A DNA stretch of 64,000 nucleotides from Streptomyces sp. SID8352 (GTDB taxonomy: Bacteria; Actinomycetota; Actinomycetes; Streptomycetales; Streptomycetaceae), in the NCBI RefSeq assembly GCF_009862265.1, contig NZ_WWGX01000071.1:109207-173206 (forward strand), read 5' to 3'. The translations under genes and the position numbers were made by a program. The notes under the pieces are model-generated. The model was not told the origin of the DNA. It saw nothing but the letters and a program-made list of their open reading frames with translations, and ran no database searches. Within the stretch, counting starts at the first letter, position 1. Each line of letters starts with the position of its first letter. Positions 49,445 to 58,561 of this stretch are shown here, one piece after another.

Positions 49445-51145
49445 ATGGACGCTGACGCCATTGAGGAAGGCCGCCTTCGGTGGCAGGCCCGTTACGACGC
49501 GGCGCGCAAGCGCGACGCCGACTTCACCACGCTCTCCGGCGATCCCGTGGAGCCGGTCTACGGGCCCCGGCCCGGGGACGCGTACGAGGGGTTCGAGCGC
49601 ATCGGATGGCCCGGGGAGTACCCCTACACCCGGGGCCTGCACCCGACCGGCTACCGGGGGCGGACGTGGACCATCCGCCAGTTCGCCGGGTTCGGCAACG
49701 CCGAGCAGACCAACGAGCGCTACAAGATGATCCTGCGCAACGGCGGCGGCGGCCTCTCCGTCGCCTTCGACATGCCGACGCTCATGGGCCGCGACTCCGA
49801 CGACCCGCGCTCCCTCGGCGAGGTCGGCCACTGCGGCGTCGCCATCGACTCGGCCGCCGACATGGAGGTCCTGTTCAAGGACATTCCGCTCGGCGACGTC
49901 ACCACCTCCATGACGATCAGCGGGCCCGCCGTGCCCGTCTTCTGCATGTACCTGGTCGCCGCCGAGCGGCAGGGCGTCGACCCCGCCGTGCTCAACGGCA
50001 CGCTCCAGACGGACATCTTCAAGGAGTACATCGCCCAGAAGGAGTGGCTCTTCCAGCCCGAGCCCCACCTCCGGCTCATCGGCGACCTGATGGAGCACTG
50101 CGCCGCCGGCATCCCCGCCTACAAGCCGCTCTCCGTCTCCGGCTACCACATCCGCGAGGCCGGGGCCACGGCCGCGCAGGAGCTGGCGTACACCCTCGCG
50201 GACGGCTTCGGCTACGTCGAGCTGGGCCTCAGCCGCGGCCTGGACGTGGACGTCTTCGCGCCGGGCCTGTCCTTCTTCTTCGACGCGCACCTCGACTTCT
50301 TCGAGGAGATCGCCAAGTTCCGCGCCGCCCGCCGTATCTGGGCCCGCTGGATGCGGGACGTCTACGGCGCCCGGAGCGACAAGGCCCAGTGGCTGCGCTT
50401 CCACACCCAGACCGCGGGCGTCTCCCTCACCGCCCAGCAGCCGTACAACAACGTCGTGCGGACCGCCGTCGAGGCGCTCGCCGCCGTGCTCGGCGGGACC
50501 AACTCCCTGCACACCAACGCACTGGACGAGACCCTCGCCCTCCCCAGCGAGCAGGCCGCCGAGATCGCGCTGCGCACCCAGCAGGTCCTCATGGAGGAGA
50601 CCGGCGTCGCCAACGTCGCCGACCCGCTGGGCGGCTCCTGGTTCGTCGAGCAGCTCACGGACCGGATCGAGGCCGACGCCGAGAAGATCTTCGAGCAGAT
50701 CAAGGAGCGCGGTCTGCGGGCCCACCCCGACGGGCGGCACCCCATCGGCCCGATCACCTCCGGCATCCTGCGCGGCATCGAGGACGGCTGGTTCACCGGC
50801 GAGATCGCGGAGTCCGCCTTCCGCTACCAGCAGGCCCTGGAGAAGGACGAGAAGAAGGTCGTCGGCGTCAACGTCCACACCGGCTCCGTCACCGGCGACC
50901 TGGAGATCCTCCGGGTCAGCCACGAGGTCGAGCGCGAGCAGGTCCGCGTGCTCGGCGAGCGCAGGACCGCCCGGGACGACGCCGCCGTGCGCACCGCCCT
51001 GGACGCGATGCTCGACGCCGCCCGCTCCGGCGCCAACATGATCGGGCCCATGCTCGACGCGGTGCGCGCCGAGGCGACGCTGGGCGAGATCTGCGGGGTG
51101 CTGCGCGACGAGTGGGGCGTGTACACCGAGCCCGCCGGTTTCTGA
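49445..51145 (+). CDS. icmA: Isobutyryl-CoA mutase large subunit
   Basis: AdoCbl-dependent rearrangement of isobutyryl-CoA to n-butyryl-CoA, linking valine degradation with C4 units. The 566-aa protein is a TIM-barrel acyl-CoA mutase subunit without the C-terminal cobalamin domain (DxHxxG), so it needs the separate IcmB. The two residues that set specificity are those known for IcmA: Phe80 in RQFAGFG and Gln198 in EYIAQKEW, where methylmalonyl-CoA mutase has Tyr and Arg. GGTNSLHTNALDE is the usual mutase motif. The ATG is eight bases after a near-perfect palindrome. MeaB, the epimerase and an adenosyltransferase are nearby; icmB is not in the window. Confidence 0.93.
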   Translation: MDADAIEEGRLRWQARYDAARKRDADFTTLSGDPVEPVYGPRPGDAYEGFERIGWPGEYPYTRGLHPTGYRGRTWTIRQFAGFGNAEQTNERYKMILRNGGGGLSVAFDMPTLMGRDSDDPRSLGEVGHCGVAIDSAADMEVLFKDIPLGDVTTSMTISGPAVPVFCMYLVAAERQGVDPAVLNGTLQTDIFKEYIAQKEWLFQPEPHLRLIGDLMEHCAAGIPAYKPLSVSGYHIREAGATAAQELAYTLADGFGYVELGLSRGLDVDVFAPGLSFFFDAHLDFFEEIAKFRAARRIWARWMRDVYGARSDKAQWLRFHTQTAGVSLTAQQPYNNVVRTAVEALAAVLGGTNSLHTNALDETLALPSEQAAEIALRTQQVLMEETGVANVADPLGGSWFVEQLTDRIEADAEKIFEQIKERGLRAHPDGRHPIGPITSGILRGIEDGWFTGEIAESAFRYQQALEKDEKKVVGVNVHTGSVTGDLEILRVSHEVEREQVRVLGERRTARDDAAVRTALDAMLDAARSGANMIGPMLDAVRAEATLGEICGVLRDEWGVYTEPAGF

Positions 51146-51344
51146 CCCGGGACCCCCGCCGGTGCCCGTGCCGCCGCTCCGGCGGGGCGTGGGCGCCGGC
51201 GCGGGCGTGGCGCCGGCATCGGCGTGGCGTGGGCACCGGCGGAGGCGTGACGCCGGTGTGGGCGCGGGCCTGGGGCGGGCTCGGCCGGTTCTCTGCGCCT
51301 CGCCCTTCTGCGCCGCCCTCGCCCTACCGCGCGCCCTCGGTTCA

Positions 51345-51398
51345 CCGCGCACCCCCGCCCTCCCGCGCACCCCCGCCCTCCCGCGCACCCCCGCCCTT
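51345..51398. repeat. 18-bp tandem repeat, three copies
   Basis: CCGCGCACCCCCGCCCTC occurs twice exactly, and a third time with the last base changed, between the convergent icmA and TetR genes. The repeated 18 bp equals six codons but no gene covers it. The 288-bp gap is otherwise Pro-codon-like C-rich sequence. Confidence 0.88.
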
Positions 51399-51433
51399 CT
51401 GTCCCGCCTCTCCCCTCTGCGCCGCCCGCCCTC

Positions 51434-52051
51434 CTACGCCGCCTCCGACAGCCCGCCCAGCAGCACCCGTATGAGGCCGCGCACCCACTCGCCGTCCGCC
51501 GGTTCCGCGCGGACCAGCGTGCGGTGCACCACCGCCCCCGCCACCACGTCGAAGATCAGGTCCGCCGTGCGGGCCGCCTCGGCCGGGTCCGTCTGCGGCG
51601 GCAGCTCCCCGCGCCGCTGCGCCCGCGACCGCCCCTCCAGCACCAGCCGCTTCTGCCGCTCCACGATCGACGCCCGGATGCGCTCGCGCAGCGCCTCGTC
51701 CCGGGTGGACTCCGCGACCACCGCCATCAGCCCGCTCATCGCCTCCGGCCGGGCCAGGATCGCCGCGAACTGGCGCACCACGCCCTCGATGTCCGCCGCC
51801 AGCGAGCCCCGGTCCGGCAGCTCCAGCTCGTCGAACAGCTCCGCCACCGCGTCCACGACCAGCTCGTTCTTGCCCGCCCAGCGGCGGTAGAGGGTCGTCT
51901 TGGCGACCCCCGCCCGCGTCGCCACGTCCCCCAGCGTCAGCCCGGACCAGCCCAGGTCGACCAGTGCCGCCCGCGTCGCGGCCAGGATCGCGGCGTCCGC
52001 GGCGGCGCTGCGGGGGCGTCCGGCACGGCCGGCGGAGGCGCTGCTCTGCAT
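51434..52051 (-). CDS. TetR-family transcriptional regulator
   Basis: A 205-aa regulator with N-terminal helix-turn-helix LTLGDVATRAGVAKTTLYRRWAGKNELV and a helical ligand domain ending VHRTLVRAEPADGEWVRGLIR. The target is not known. It is divergent from the thioredoxin-like gene, and a palindrome lies between them at 52169-52191. It converges with icmA, so regulation of icmA through the icmA palindrome is possible but that site has a different sequence. Confidence 0.88.
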   Translation of the reverse strand: MQSSASAGRAGRPRSAAADAAILAATRAALVDLGWSGLTLGDVATRAGVAKTTLYRRWAGKNELVVDAVAELFDELELPDRGSLAADIEGVVRQFAAILARPEAMSGLMAVVAESTRDEALRERIRASIVERQKRLVLEGRSRAQRRGELPPQTDPAEAARTADLIFDVVAGAVVHRTLVRAEPADGEWVRGLIRVLLGGLSEAA

Positions 52052-52417
52052 GTGCCGACCCTAAGGGCTGTCCCGCCGGGGAGCGCGGGACGGCCCTCGG
52101 CGGCGGCCCGCCGGTCCGGTCGTGAGAGAGATCACCGGGGCGGGCTGTCGCGGCGGCCCCCGGTGGCATTACGCTACGAGGCGTAGCGAAAGCGCGGGCG
52201 ACCTCCCGCGCCCGAGCGACGACCACGACAGGCGCGGGGTGGGGACCCGGCGCCGCACCGCCCCTGCGGCCGGCGCCCTCCGGCCGGTGGCGGCACCCGC
52301 GGGACCCGCCGGGGGACCTGCCCGCGGAGCACGGCTCGGCACGGCGAACGGCACACATACGGGCGGGCTTCCACCCCGCTTTTCACGCGCACGCGCGGTA
52401 CGGGGGAGGATGGGTCC
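52052..52417. other. Divergent intergenic region
   Basis: 366 bp between the TetR and thioredoxin-like genes. It contains the palindrome at 52169-52191; the rest is GC-rich with no gene. The sequence TGCAGCCACGG marks the start of the rightward gene at 52418. Confidence 0.45.
52169..52191. promoter_or_regulatory. Candidate TetR operator
   Basis: CGCTACG and CGTAGCG form perfect 7-bp arms around AGG, with TT and AA extending outward after one mismatch. The 23-bp site lies 118 bp upstream of the TetR start, in the shared divergent region. Confidence 0.5.
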
Positions 52418-53398
52418 ATGCAGCCACGGAACATGTCCATGAGCGGGGTCGTCGACCTCGCCGCGGTGAAGGCGGCCCAGGAGGCCAAGGCGAAGGCGGA
52501 GCAGGCGCGCGCCGAGGCCGCCCGCAACGGCGGGGCGGGTGCCGTCTCTCCCGCCGACCTCGTCATCGACGTCGACGAGGCCGGATTCGAGAGCGAGATC
52601 CTCCAGCGGTCCACCGAGGTCCCGGTCGTCATCGACTTCTGGGCCGAGTGGTGCGAGCCCTGCAAGCAGCTCAGCCCGGTACTGGAGCGGCTCGCCGTCG
52701 AGTACGACGGCCGCTTCCTGCTCGCCCGGATCGACGTCGACGCCAACCAGATGCTCATGCAGCAGTTCGGCGTCCAGGGCATTCCCGCCGTCTTCGCGGT
52801 CGTGGCCGGGCAGGCCCTGCCGCTCTTCCAGGGCGCCGCGAGCGAGACCCAGATCCGCCAGACCCTCGACCAGTTGGTCCAGGTCGCCGAGGAGCGCTTC
52901 GGCCTGACCGGCCTCACCGTCGACCCCGACGCCGAGCCGGGCGGCGGCGGTCCCGACGCCGCCGCCGAGCCCCCCGCCGGTCCGCACGACGCGGCCCTGG
53001 AGGCGGCCGTGCGCGCGCTGGACGCGGGCGACATGGGCGCGGCCGTCGAGGCGTACCGCGGTGTCCTGGCCGAGGACCCGGGCAACTCCGAGGCCAAACT
53101 GGGCCTCGCCCAGGCCGAGTTGCTCCAGCGGGTGCAGGCCGCCGACCCGCAGGCGGTGCGCCGGGACGCCGCCGAGCGGCCCGGCGACGCCGAGGCGCAG
53201 ATCGCCGCCGCCGACCTCGACCTCGTGGGCGGCCACGTGGAGGACGCCTTCGGGCGCCTCATCGACACGGTGCGCCGCACCACCGGCGACGACCGCGATG
53301 CCGTACGGCTGCGGCTGCTCAAGCTGTTCGACGTCATCGGCGCCGACGACCCCCGGGTCGCCGCCGCGCGCCGCGCGCTCGCCCGCGCCCTGTTCTGA
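52418..53398 (+). CDS. Thioredoxin-TPR co-chaperone-like protein (CnoX/YbbN family)
   Basis: A 326-aa cytoplasmic protein. An Ala/Glu-rich helix (about 10-37) precedes a thioredoxin domain (about 45-155) with active site WAEWCEPCK (Cys79, Cys82) and cis-proline GIPAVFAV, then a Pro/Gly linker and a TPR-like helical domain (about 190-326). CnoX proteins hand substrates to GroEL and protect them under oxidative stress. E. coli YbbN lacks one cysteine; here both are present, so redox activity is likely. ATG at 52418. A strong terminator follows 28 bp after the stop, so it is monocistronic. Confidence 0.88.
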   Translation: MQPRNMSMSGVVDLAAVKAAQEAKAKAEQARAEAARNGGAGAVSPADLVIDVDEAGFESEILQRSTEVPVVIDFWAEWCEPCKQLSPVLERLAVEYDGRFLLARIDVDANQMLMQQFGVQGIPAVFAVVAGQALPLFQGAASETQIRQTLDQLVQVAEERFGLTGLTVDPDAEPGGGGPDAAAEPPAGPHDAALEAAVRALDAGDMGAAVEAYRGVLAEDPGNSEAKLGLAQAELLQRVQAADPQAVRRDAAERPGDAEAQIAAADLDLVGGHVEDAFGRLIDTVRRTTGDDRDAVRLRLLKLFDVIGADDPRVAAARRALARALF

Positions 53399-53425
53399 CG
53401 GATCCGCAGCGCCCTCCGGCCTGTG

Positions 53426-53460
53426 CCGCCGACGGCTCCCCGTCCGGGAGCCGTCGGCGG
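53426..53460 (+). terminator. Terminator of the thioredoxin-TPR gene
   Basis: CCGCCGACGGCTCCC pairs perfectly over 15 bp with GGGAGCCGTCGGCGG around CGTCC. No T tract. Confidence 0.85.
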
Positions 53461-54034
53461 AACCCCGGAATGGTTCCCGCTTTGCCAAATCTTGGTAATC
53501 GGCTTTGCTGTTACTGCAAGTAAGTCAACCGCGTCGTTCTGTCGGCCTTCGTCCGGCCATCGCGGTCTTTGTTCTGCCCTGACGTCGCACCCAGTGTCGC
53601 TGTTTCGCGGCTCTGCGAGGTGCCACGGGCATGTGCGCGTTACCAGCGAGTAATGAACCCCTTGTGCCGGGGGCGGGAATGCACCACGATCGGCCACGCT
53701 CGGTCCATTCCCCCCTCCCCGACAGCCAATCGGGGCACGGGGCTTCCTGGGTCCCCACCGGGCAGGACCGCGGCCGTGCCGTCGGTCCTCGGGCAGGGGG
53801 GTCTTCGCTCTCCCGGCGGAGCCTGTCCGTGCAAGGTTGTGCGTGATCTGTGTCAGGCGCGACCAGTGGTTGTCGCTCGGGGGTGATCGCCGGTGATTCG
53901 GACGCGCTTACGTGCCGCCGAGCACGGGCGCTCTCCTTCCCGAGGACGTAGCACTTCTCCCATCCCTGCCCTGCCGAGCCGCCGTCCGGCGGTGGAGCCG
54001 GGGTCAGGAGATGTACGTCCGAGAAGGAGGAAAT
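53461..54034 (+). promoter_or_regulatory. Long upstream region of the DUF6230 locus
   Basis: 574 bp without a gene, less GC-rich at 53475-53540. It contains TTACCAGCGAGTAA (53640-53653), an inverted-repeat site of the kind bound by TetR-family regulators, about 380 bp before the gene. The ribosome site AAGGAGG is at 54024-54030. A promoter could not be placed. Confidence 0.4.
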
Positions 54035-54667
54035 ATGGAGTCCCAGGTGCGTGGCGGGACGAGATGGAAGCGGTTCGCGGTCGTCATGGTGCCGAGCGTG
54101 GCCGCCACCGCAGCGATAGGCGTCGCGCTGGCGCAGGGCGCCCTCGCCGCGTCGTTCAGCGTGTCCGGCCAGTCGTTCAAGGTGACGGCGGACCGGCTCG
54201 ACGGTACGGGCTTCGTCCAGTACGGGGCCATCGACTCGGGCTACACGCTCGACGGCAGGCAGACGGCGCACCCGGTCGCCGTGTCGGCGTTCAAGACCGC
54301 GTCGATCGAGGGCATGTGCCAGTCCGTGGTCACCCCGGACATCCCGGTGCTCGGTTCGGTCAGCCTCATCCTGAAGGCCGGCGGGGGCGGCACCCCCGTC
54401 CGCGCCGAGAACCTGTACATCGACGTCGAGCAGCTCGAGGCCGATGCCACCTTCCGCGGCATCGACATCGGCGTGGCCGCCAAGGACGCCGCCAAGGGTC
54501 CGGGCATCCACAAGGGCGACACCGCGAACCCGTACGGGTTCGCCCAGCAGGCCGACTCGGCGACGCTGCTGAACGTGAAGCAGACGGCGTGGGCGACCAC
54601 CGCCGGAACCTTCAAGCTCAGCGGGCTGAAGATGTCGCTGTCCAAGGGTGTCAAGGAATGTTACTGA
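54035..54667 (+). CDS. DUF6230 family secreted or membrane-anchored protein
   Basis: A 210-aa protein with a basic N-terminus (RWKRFAVVMVPSVAATAAIG) and one hydrophobic segment (about 14-36) that may be an uncleaved anchor or signal, then an Ala/Ser-rich beta-strand-like extracellular region: FSVSGQSFKVTADRLDG, GVAAKDAAKGPGIHKG, and FKLSGLKMSLSKGVKECY. Orthologues are annotated cholesterol esterase, but no Ser-hydrolase motif is visible and I do not support that name. ATG at 54035 has the best ribosome site in the locus (AAGGAGG, four bases). It pairs with the DUF6114 gene downstream, a recurrent Streptomyces arrangement. Confidence 0.82.
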   Translation: MESQVRGGTRWKRFAVVMVPSVAATAAIGVALAQGALAASFSVSGQSFKVTADRLDGTGFVQYGAIDSGYTLDGRQTAHPVAVSAFKTASIEGMCQSVVTPDIPVLGSVSLILKAGGGGTPVRAENLYIDVEQLEADATFRGIDIGVAAKDAAKGPGIHKGDTANPYGFAQQADSATLLNVKQTAWATTAGTFKLSGLKMSLSKGVKECY

Positions 54668-54691
54668 GCACCCCCTGACGGGCGCTCACTG

Positions 54692-54724
54692 ACGGGTGGG
54701 GGAGCCGGTGGCGCCCCCGCCCGT
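54692..54724 (+). terminator. Hairpin between the DUF6230 and DUF6114 genes
   Basis: ACGGGTGGGGGAGCC can pair with GGCGCCCCCGCCCGT (13 of 15 Watson-Crick, one G-U, one mismatch) around GGT. It may attenuate transcription, so that the first gene is made in excess. Confidence 0.5.
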
Positions 54725-54796
54725 GCAACCCGGTCCGCGCCCGGCGCGCGGGCCGGGTCTCCACCCCAGCAAAGCCGTACCAGGGAGCTGTTTTCC

Positions 54797-55390
54797 ATGA
54801 GCGCCGAGACCCCTGCCGCCGCATCCGGCCAGTTCACGCACTGGAGGCTGCAGTTCCGTGACTGGCGAGGCACCCGGCCGTTCTGGGCCGGCCTGTTCGT
54901 CGCGCTCGGCGGACTCCCCATCGCCTACTTCCCCTACGCGAACCTCCAGATCGGGCACCTGACCCTGGCGATGGCCACCACCGCCGGCGCCGGGTCGCTG
55001 ATCATCGGCGTGCTGCTGGTCGTCCTGGGCGTCAGCCTCTGGTTCCAGAAGCACGTCCGGGTCTTCGCGGGCGTGGCGGCGATCCTGCTCGCGCTGGTGT
55101 CCATCCCCGTCTCCAACCTCGGCGGCTTCTTCATCGGCTTCCTGCTCGCCCTGGTCGGCGGCGCGATGGCCGTGTCGTGGGCGCCCGGCGAGCCGTCGGC
55201 GGACGAGTCCCCGGCGGAGGGCAAGGGAGCGGGCGTCGCGCCCGGGGGCCCGGTCCCCGGCATGGCGGTGCCCGGCGTCCCCGCGCCCGGCGCCCCGGTG
55301 CCGCAGCCGCGGGACACCACGGACGAGCCGAACGATCTGTCAGGAACGAGCCCGGCCAACGGGGCGAACGGGAGGCACAGTGCCGGCTGA
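54797..55390 (+). CDS. DUF6114 membrane protein
   Basis: A 197-aa protein. The N-terminal FTHWRLQFRDWRGTRPFWAG is a cytoplasmic amphipathic lead followed by four helices (about residues 28-48, 52-78, 86-104 and 106-122) and a Pro/Gly-rich tail of about 65 residues (GPVPGMAVPGVPAPGAPVP). The RxWRxxRPFW start is typical of DUF6114. ATG follows AGGGAG. Its stop is overlapped by 11 bp by the next gene. Confidence 0.83.
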   Translation: MSAETPAAASGQFTHWRLQFRDWRGTRPFWAGLFVALGGLPIAYFPYANLQIGHLTLAMATTAGAGSLIIGVLLVVLGVSLWFQKHVRVFAGVAAILLALVSIPVSNLGGFFIGFLLALVGGAMAVSWAPGEPSADESPAEGKGAGVAPGGPVPGMAVPGVPAPGAPVPQPRDTTDEPNDLSGTSPANGANGRHSAG

Positions 55391-56972
55391 CGAGGTGACC
55401 AGCGGGACCGATGCGGAGGGGGTCCGGGCGAGGACCGGGCCGCGCCACGCGGCGCCCAGAAAGCCGTTGCTCACCAGATTCCACATGCCGGCCGGGAAGG
55501 CGATAGCCCTGGCGGCGATGCCCACGGCCGTCCTCATGGGCATGGGGTTCACGCCCACCCTCGCCCTCGCCGACGGCAACGACGCGGTGGCGCCGTCCTC
55601 CAACAGCCTGACGGCCGAGGAGTACCGGGCGTGCGTGGAGGCCCTGGCGGGCGGGCCCGGGCCCTCCGGCTCCGCCGAGCCCCCGCACTCCGCCGGGCCC
55701 TCCGAGCCGGCCGCCGGGCCGAGCGGTACCCCGACCCCGTCCTCCTCCCCCGACCCCACGCCGGACCCCACCCCGACCTCCGCCGTCACGTCCTCGCCGA
55801 CGGACGACGGCGGCCAGGGCGTGGGCGGCCGGCCGTCCCCCTCCGCGAGCGCGGGCCGGGGCACGGGACCGTCCCCTTCGCCGGATTCAGGTTCCGACGA
55901 CGAGGGCGGGCCCGGAACCGCGCCCGGCACGGGCACCGTCCCGCCCGCCCCGCAGCCCTCGGTCCCCCGGGGCGGCGGTCTCCTCCAGGACGTCGGCGAC
56001 GCCCTCGGCGACGGGCTCGGTGACACCCTGGGCGGTGTGCTTCCCGGCGGTGTGCTCCCCGGCGGCGGGGGAGGGGGCGGCGTCGGCCCCGGTCCCGGCC
56101 GGGGCGGAGGGGGCGGCACCGGGGGCGGCCCGGGTGCCGGGGCCGGCCGGCCCCCGGTGCCGGACGCCGCACCCACCGCCGGGGCCCCGCGGCCGGAGGC
56201 GTCCGGCCCCGCGGCGGACACGTCCCCGGCAGCGGACGCCACGGCGACCGGCGTGGCCGGGAAGACCGCGAAGGACACACCGGACACCGGCACCGGCGGC
56301 GCGGCGGGGGACACCGGCGGCGAGGGCACCCCGCCCGGCCCCGGCACGACGCCCGGCCCCGGCACGGCCGACGGCGCCACGGCCGGGACCGGTCCGGCGG
56401 GCGGGGAGAAGGACGGAGCCGGCGACGGGCCGCCCGGTGCCACGGAGGCGGCCACCCCGGCCCCCACCCCCTCCGCCAGCACCGGCCCCGACCCCGCCGA
56501 CTGTCCCGTCGCCACGGACGCCGAGGGCGGTGTCGACAACCCGGTGCCGCTGCCCGACGACCCCTGGTACCTCAACGCCGGCTCCCTTCTGCTCAAGGGC
56601 GCCTCGTACCAAGGCGTCGTGCGCGTCAGGACCGCCAACGGCACCACCAAGAAGGTGCTCAAGTACGTCATATCCGGCGGCACCGACATCGGCGACCTGC
56701 ACCAGACCTACAAGGACGCGCAGTCCGGGCGGACCTACCACGTCCGGGCGGCCCGGGGCTCCACGTCCACCATCCGCGACGGTGAGACCGTGATGTACAC
56801 GGAGAGCATCTCCGGCAACCTGCTCGGGCTCGTCCCGGTCACCTTCGCCCCGGACACCCCGCCGCCGCTCGACATCCCGCTGATCTACTTCACCAAGGTC
56901 ACCGTCGTCCAGGCCGGGCAGTTCGGCGGCACCCTGCACATCCCCGGGCTGCGCCAGTACATCACCGGCTGA
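55380..56972 (+). CDS. 530-aa membrane-anchored protein with long disordered region
   Basis: Cytoplasmic start, one transmembrane segment (about residues 41-64: IALAAMPTAVLMGMGFTPTL), an ~310-residue Pro/Gly/Thr/Ser-rich region (about 80-380) and a folded C-terminal domain of about 150 residues (PDDPWYLNAGSLLLKGASYQ, VRTANGTTKKVLKYVISGG, TYHVRAARGSTSTIRDGE, and a final HIPGLRQYITG). The long spacer suggests the domain is held away from the membrane, reaching through the cell wall. GTG at 55380 overlaps the DUF6114 stop, with GGGAGG five bases upstream, implying coupled expression. No enzyme motif. Similar DUF6230/DUF6114 loci usually lack such a partner, as far as I recall. Confidence 0.75.
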   Translation: MPADEVTSGTDAEGVRARTGPRHAAPRKPLLTRFHMPAGKAIALAAMPTAVLMGMGFTPTLALADGNDAVAPSSNSLTAEEYRACVEALAGGPGPSGSAEPPHSAGPSEPAAGPSGTPTPSSSPDPTPDPTPTSAVTSSPTDDGGQGVGGRPSPSASAGRGTGPSPSPDSGSDDEGGPGTAPGTGTVPPAPQPSVPRGGGLLQDVGDALGDGLGDTLGGVLPGGVLPGGGGGGGVGPGPGRGGGGGTGGGPGAGAGRPPVPDAAPTAGAPRPEASGPAADTSPAADATATGVAGKTAKDTPDTGTGGAAGDTGGEGTPPGPGTTPGPGTADGATAGTGPAGGEKDGAGDGPPGATEAATPAPTPSASTGPDPADCPVATDAEGGVDNPVPLPDDPWYLNAGSLLLKGASYQGVVRVRTANGTTKKVLKYVISGGTDIGDLHQTYKDAQSGRTYHVRAARGSTSTIRDGETVMYTESISGNLLGLVPVTFAPDTPPPLDIPLIYFTKVTVVQAGQFGGTLHIPGLRQYITG

Positions 56973-56986
56973 CCGGCCGTCCCGGT

Positions 56987-57033
56987 ACGACGACGAGGGT
57001 GCCCCCGCATCCCGGGGGCACCCTCGTCGTCGT
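56987..57033. terminator. Bidirectional terminator, 21-bp perfect stem
   Basis: Bases 56987-57007 pair perfectly with 57013-57033 around CATCC. Beyond a short bulge, GGTAC and GTACC extend the stem. It lies between the convergent envelope gene and pyk. Confidence 0.9.
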
Positions 57034-57054
57034 TCCGTACCGCGCGCCGGGGCG

Positions 57055-58488
<1,434 letters not shown>

Positions 58489-58561
58489 GGGGCGATCCTA
58501 ACGGTTTGTTTCGCGGCGGAATATTCCGGCCGTCGGAAGATACAAAAGGGCGGGATGCCGC

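Noticed and set aside
49445..51145. Methylmalonyl-CoA mutase identity
   Set aside because: Phe80 and Gln198 replace the Tyr and Arg of methylmalonyl-CoA mutase and the cobalamin domain is missing, matching IcmA.
54035..54667. Cholesterol esterase annotation for the DUF6230 protein
   Set aside because: No GxSxG or catalytic triad pattern is seen in the 210 residues.
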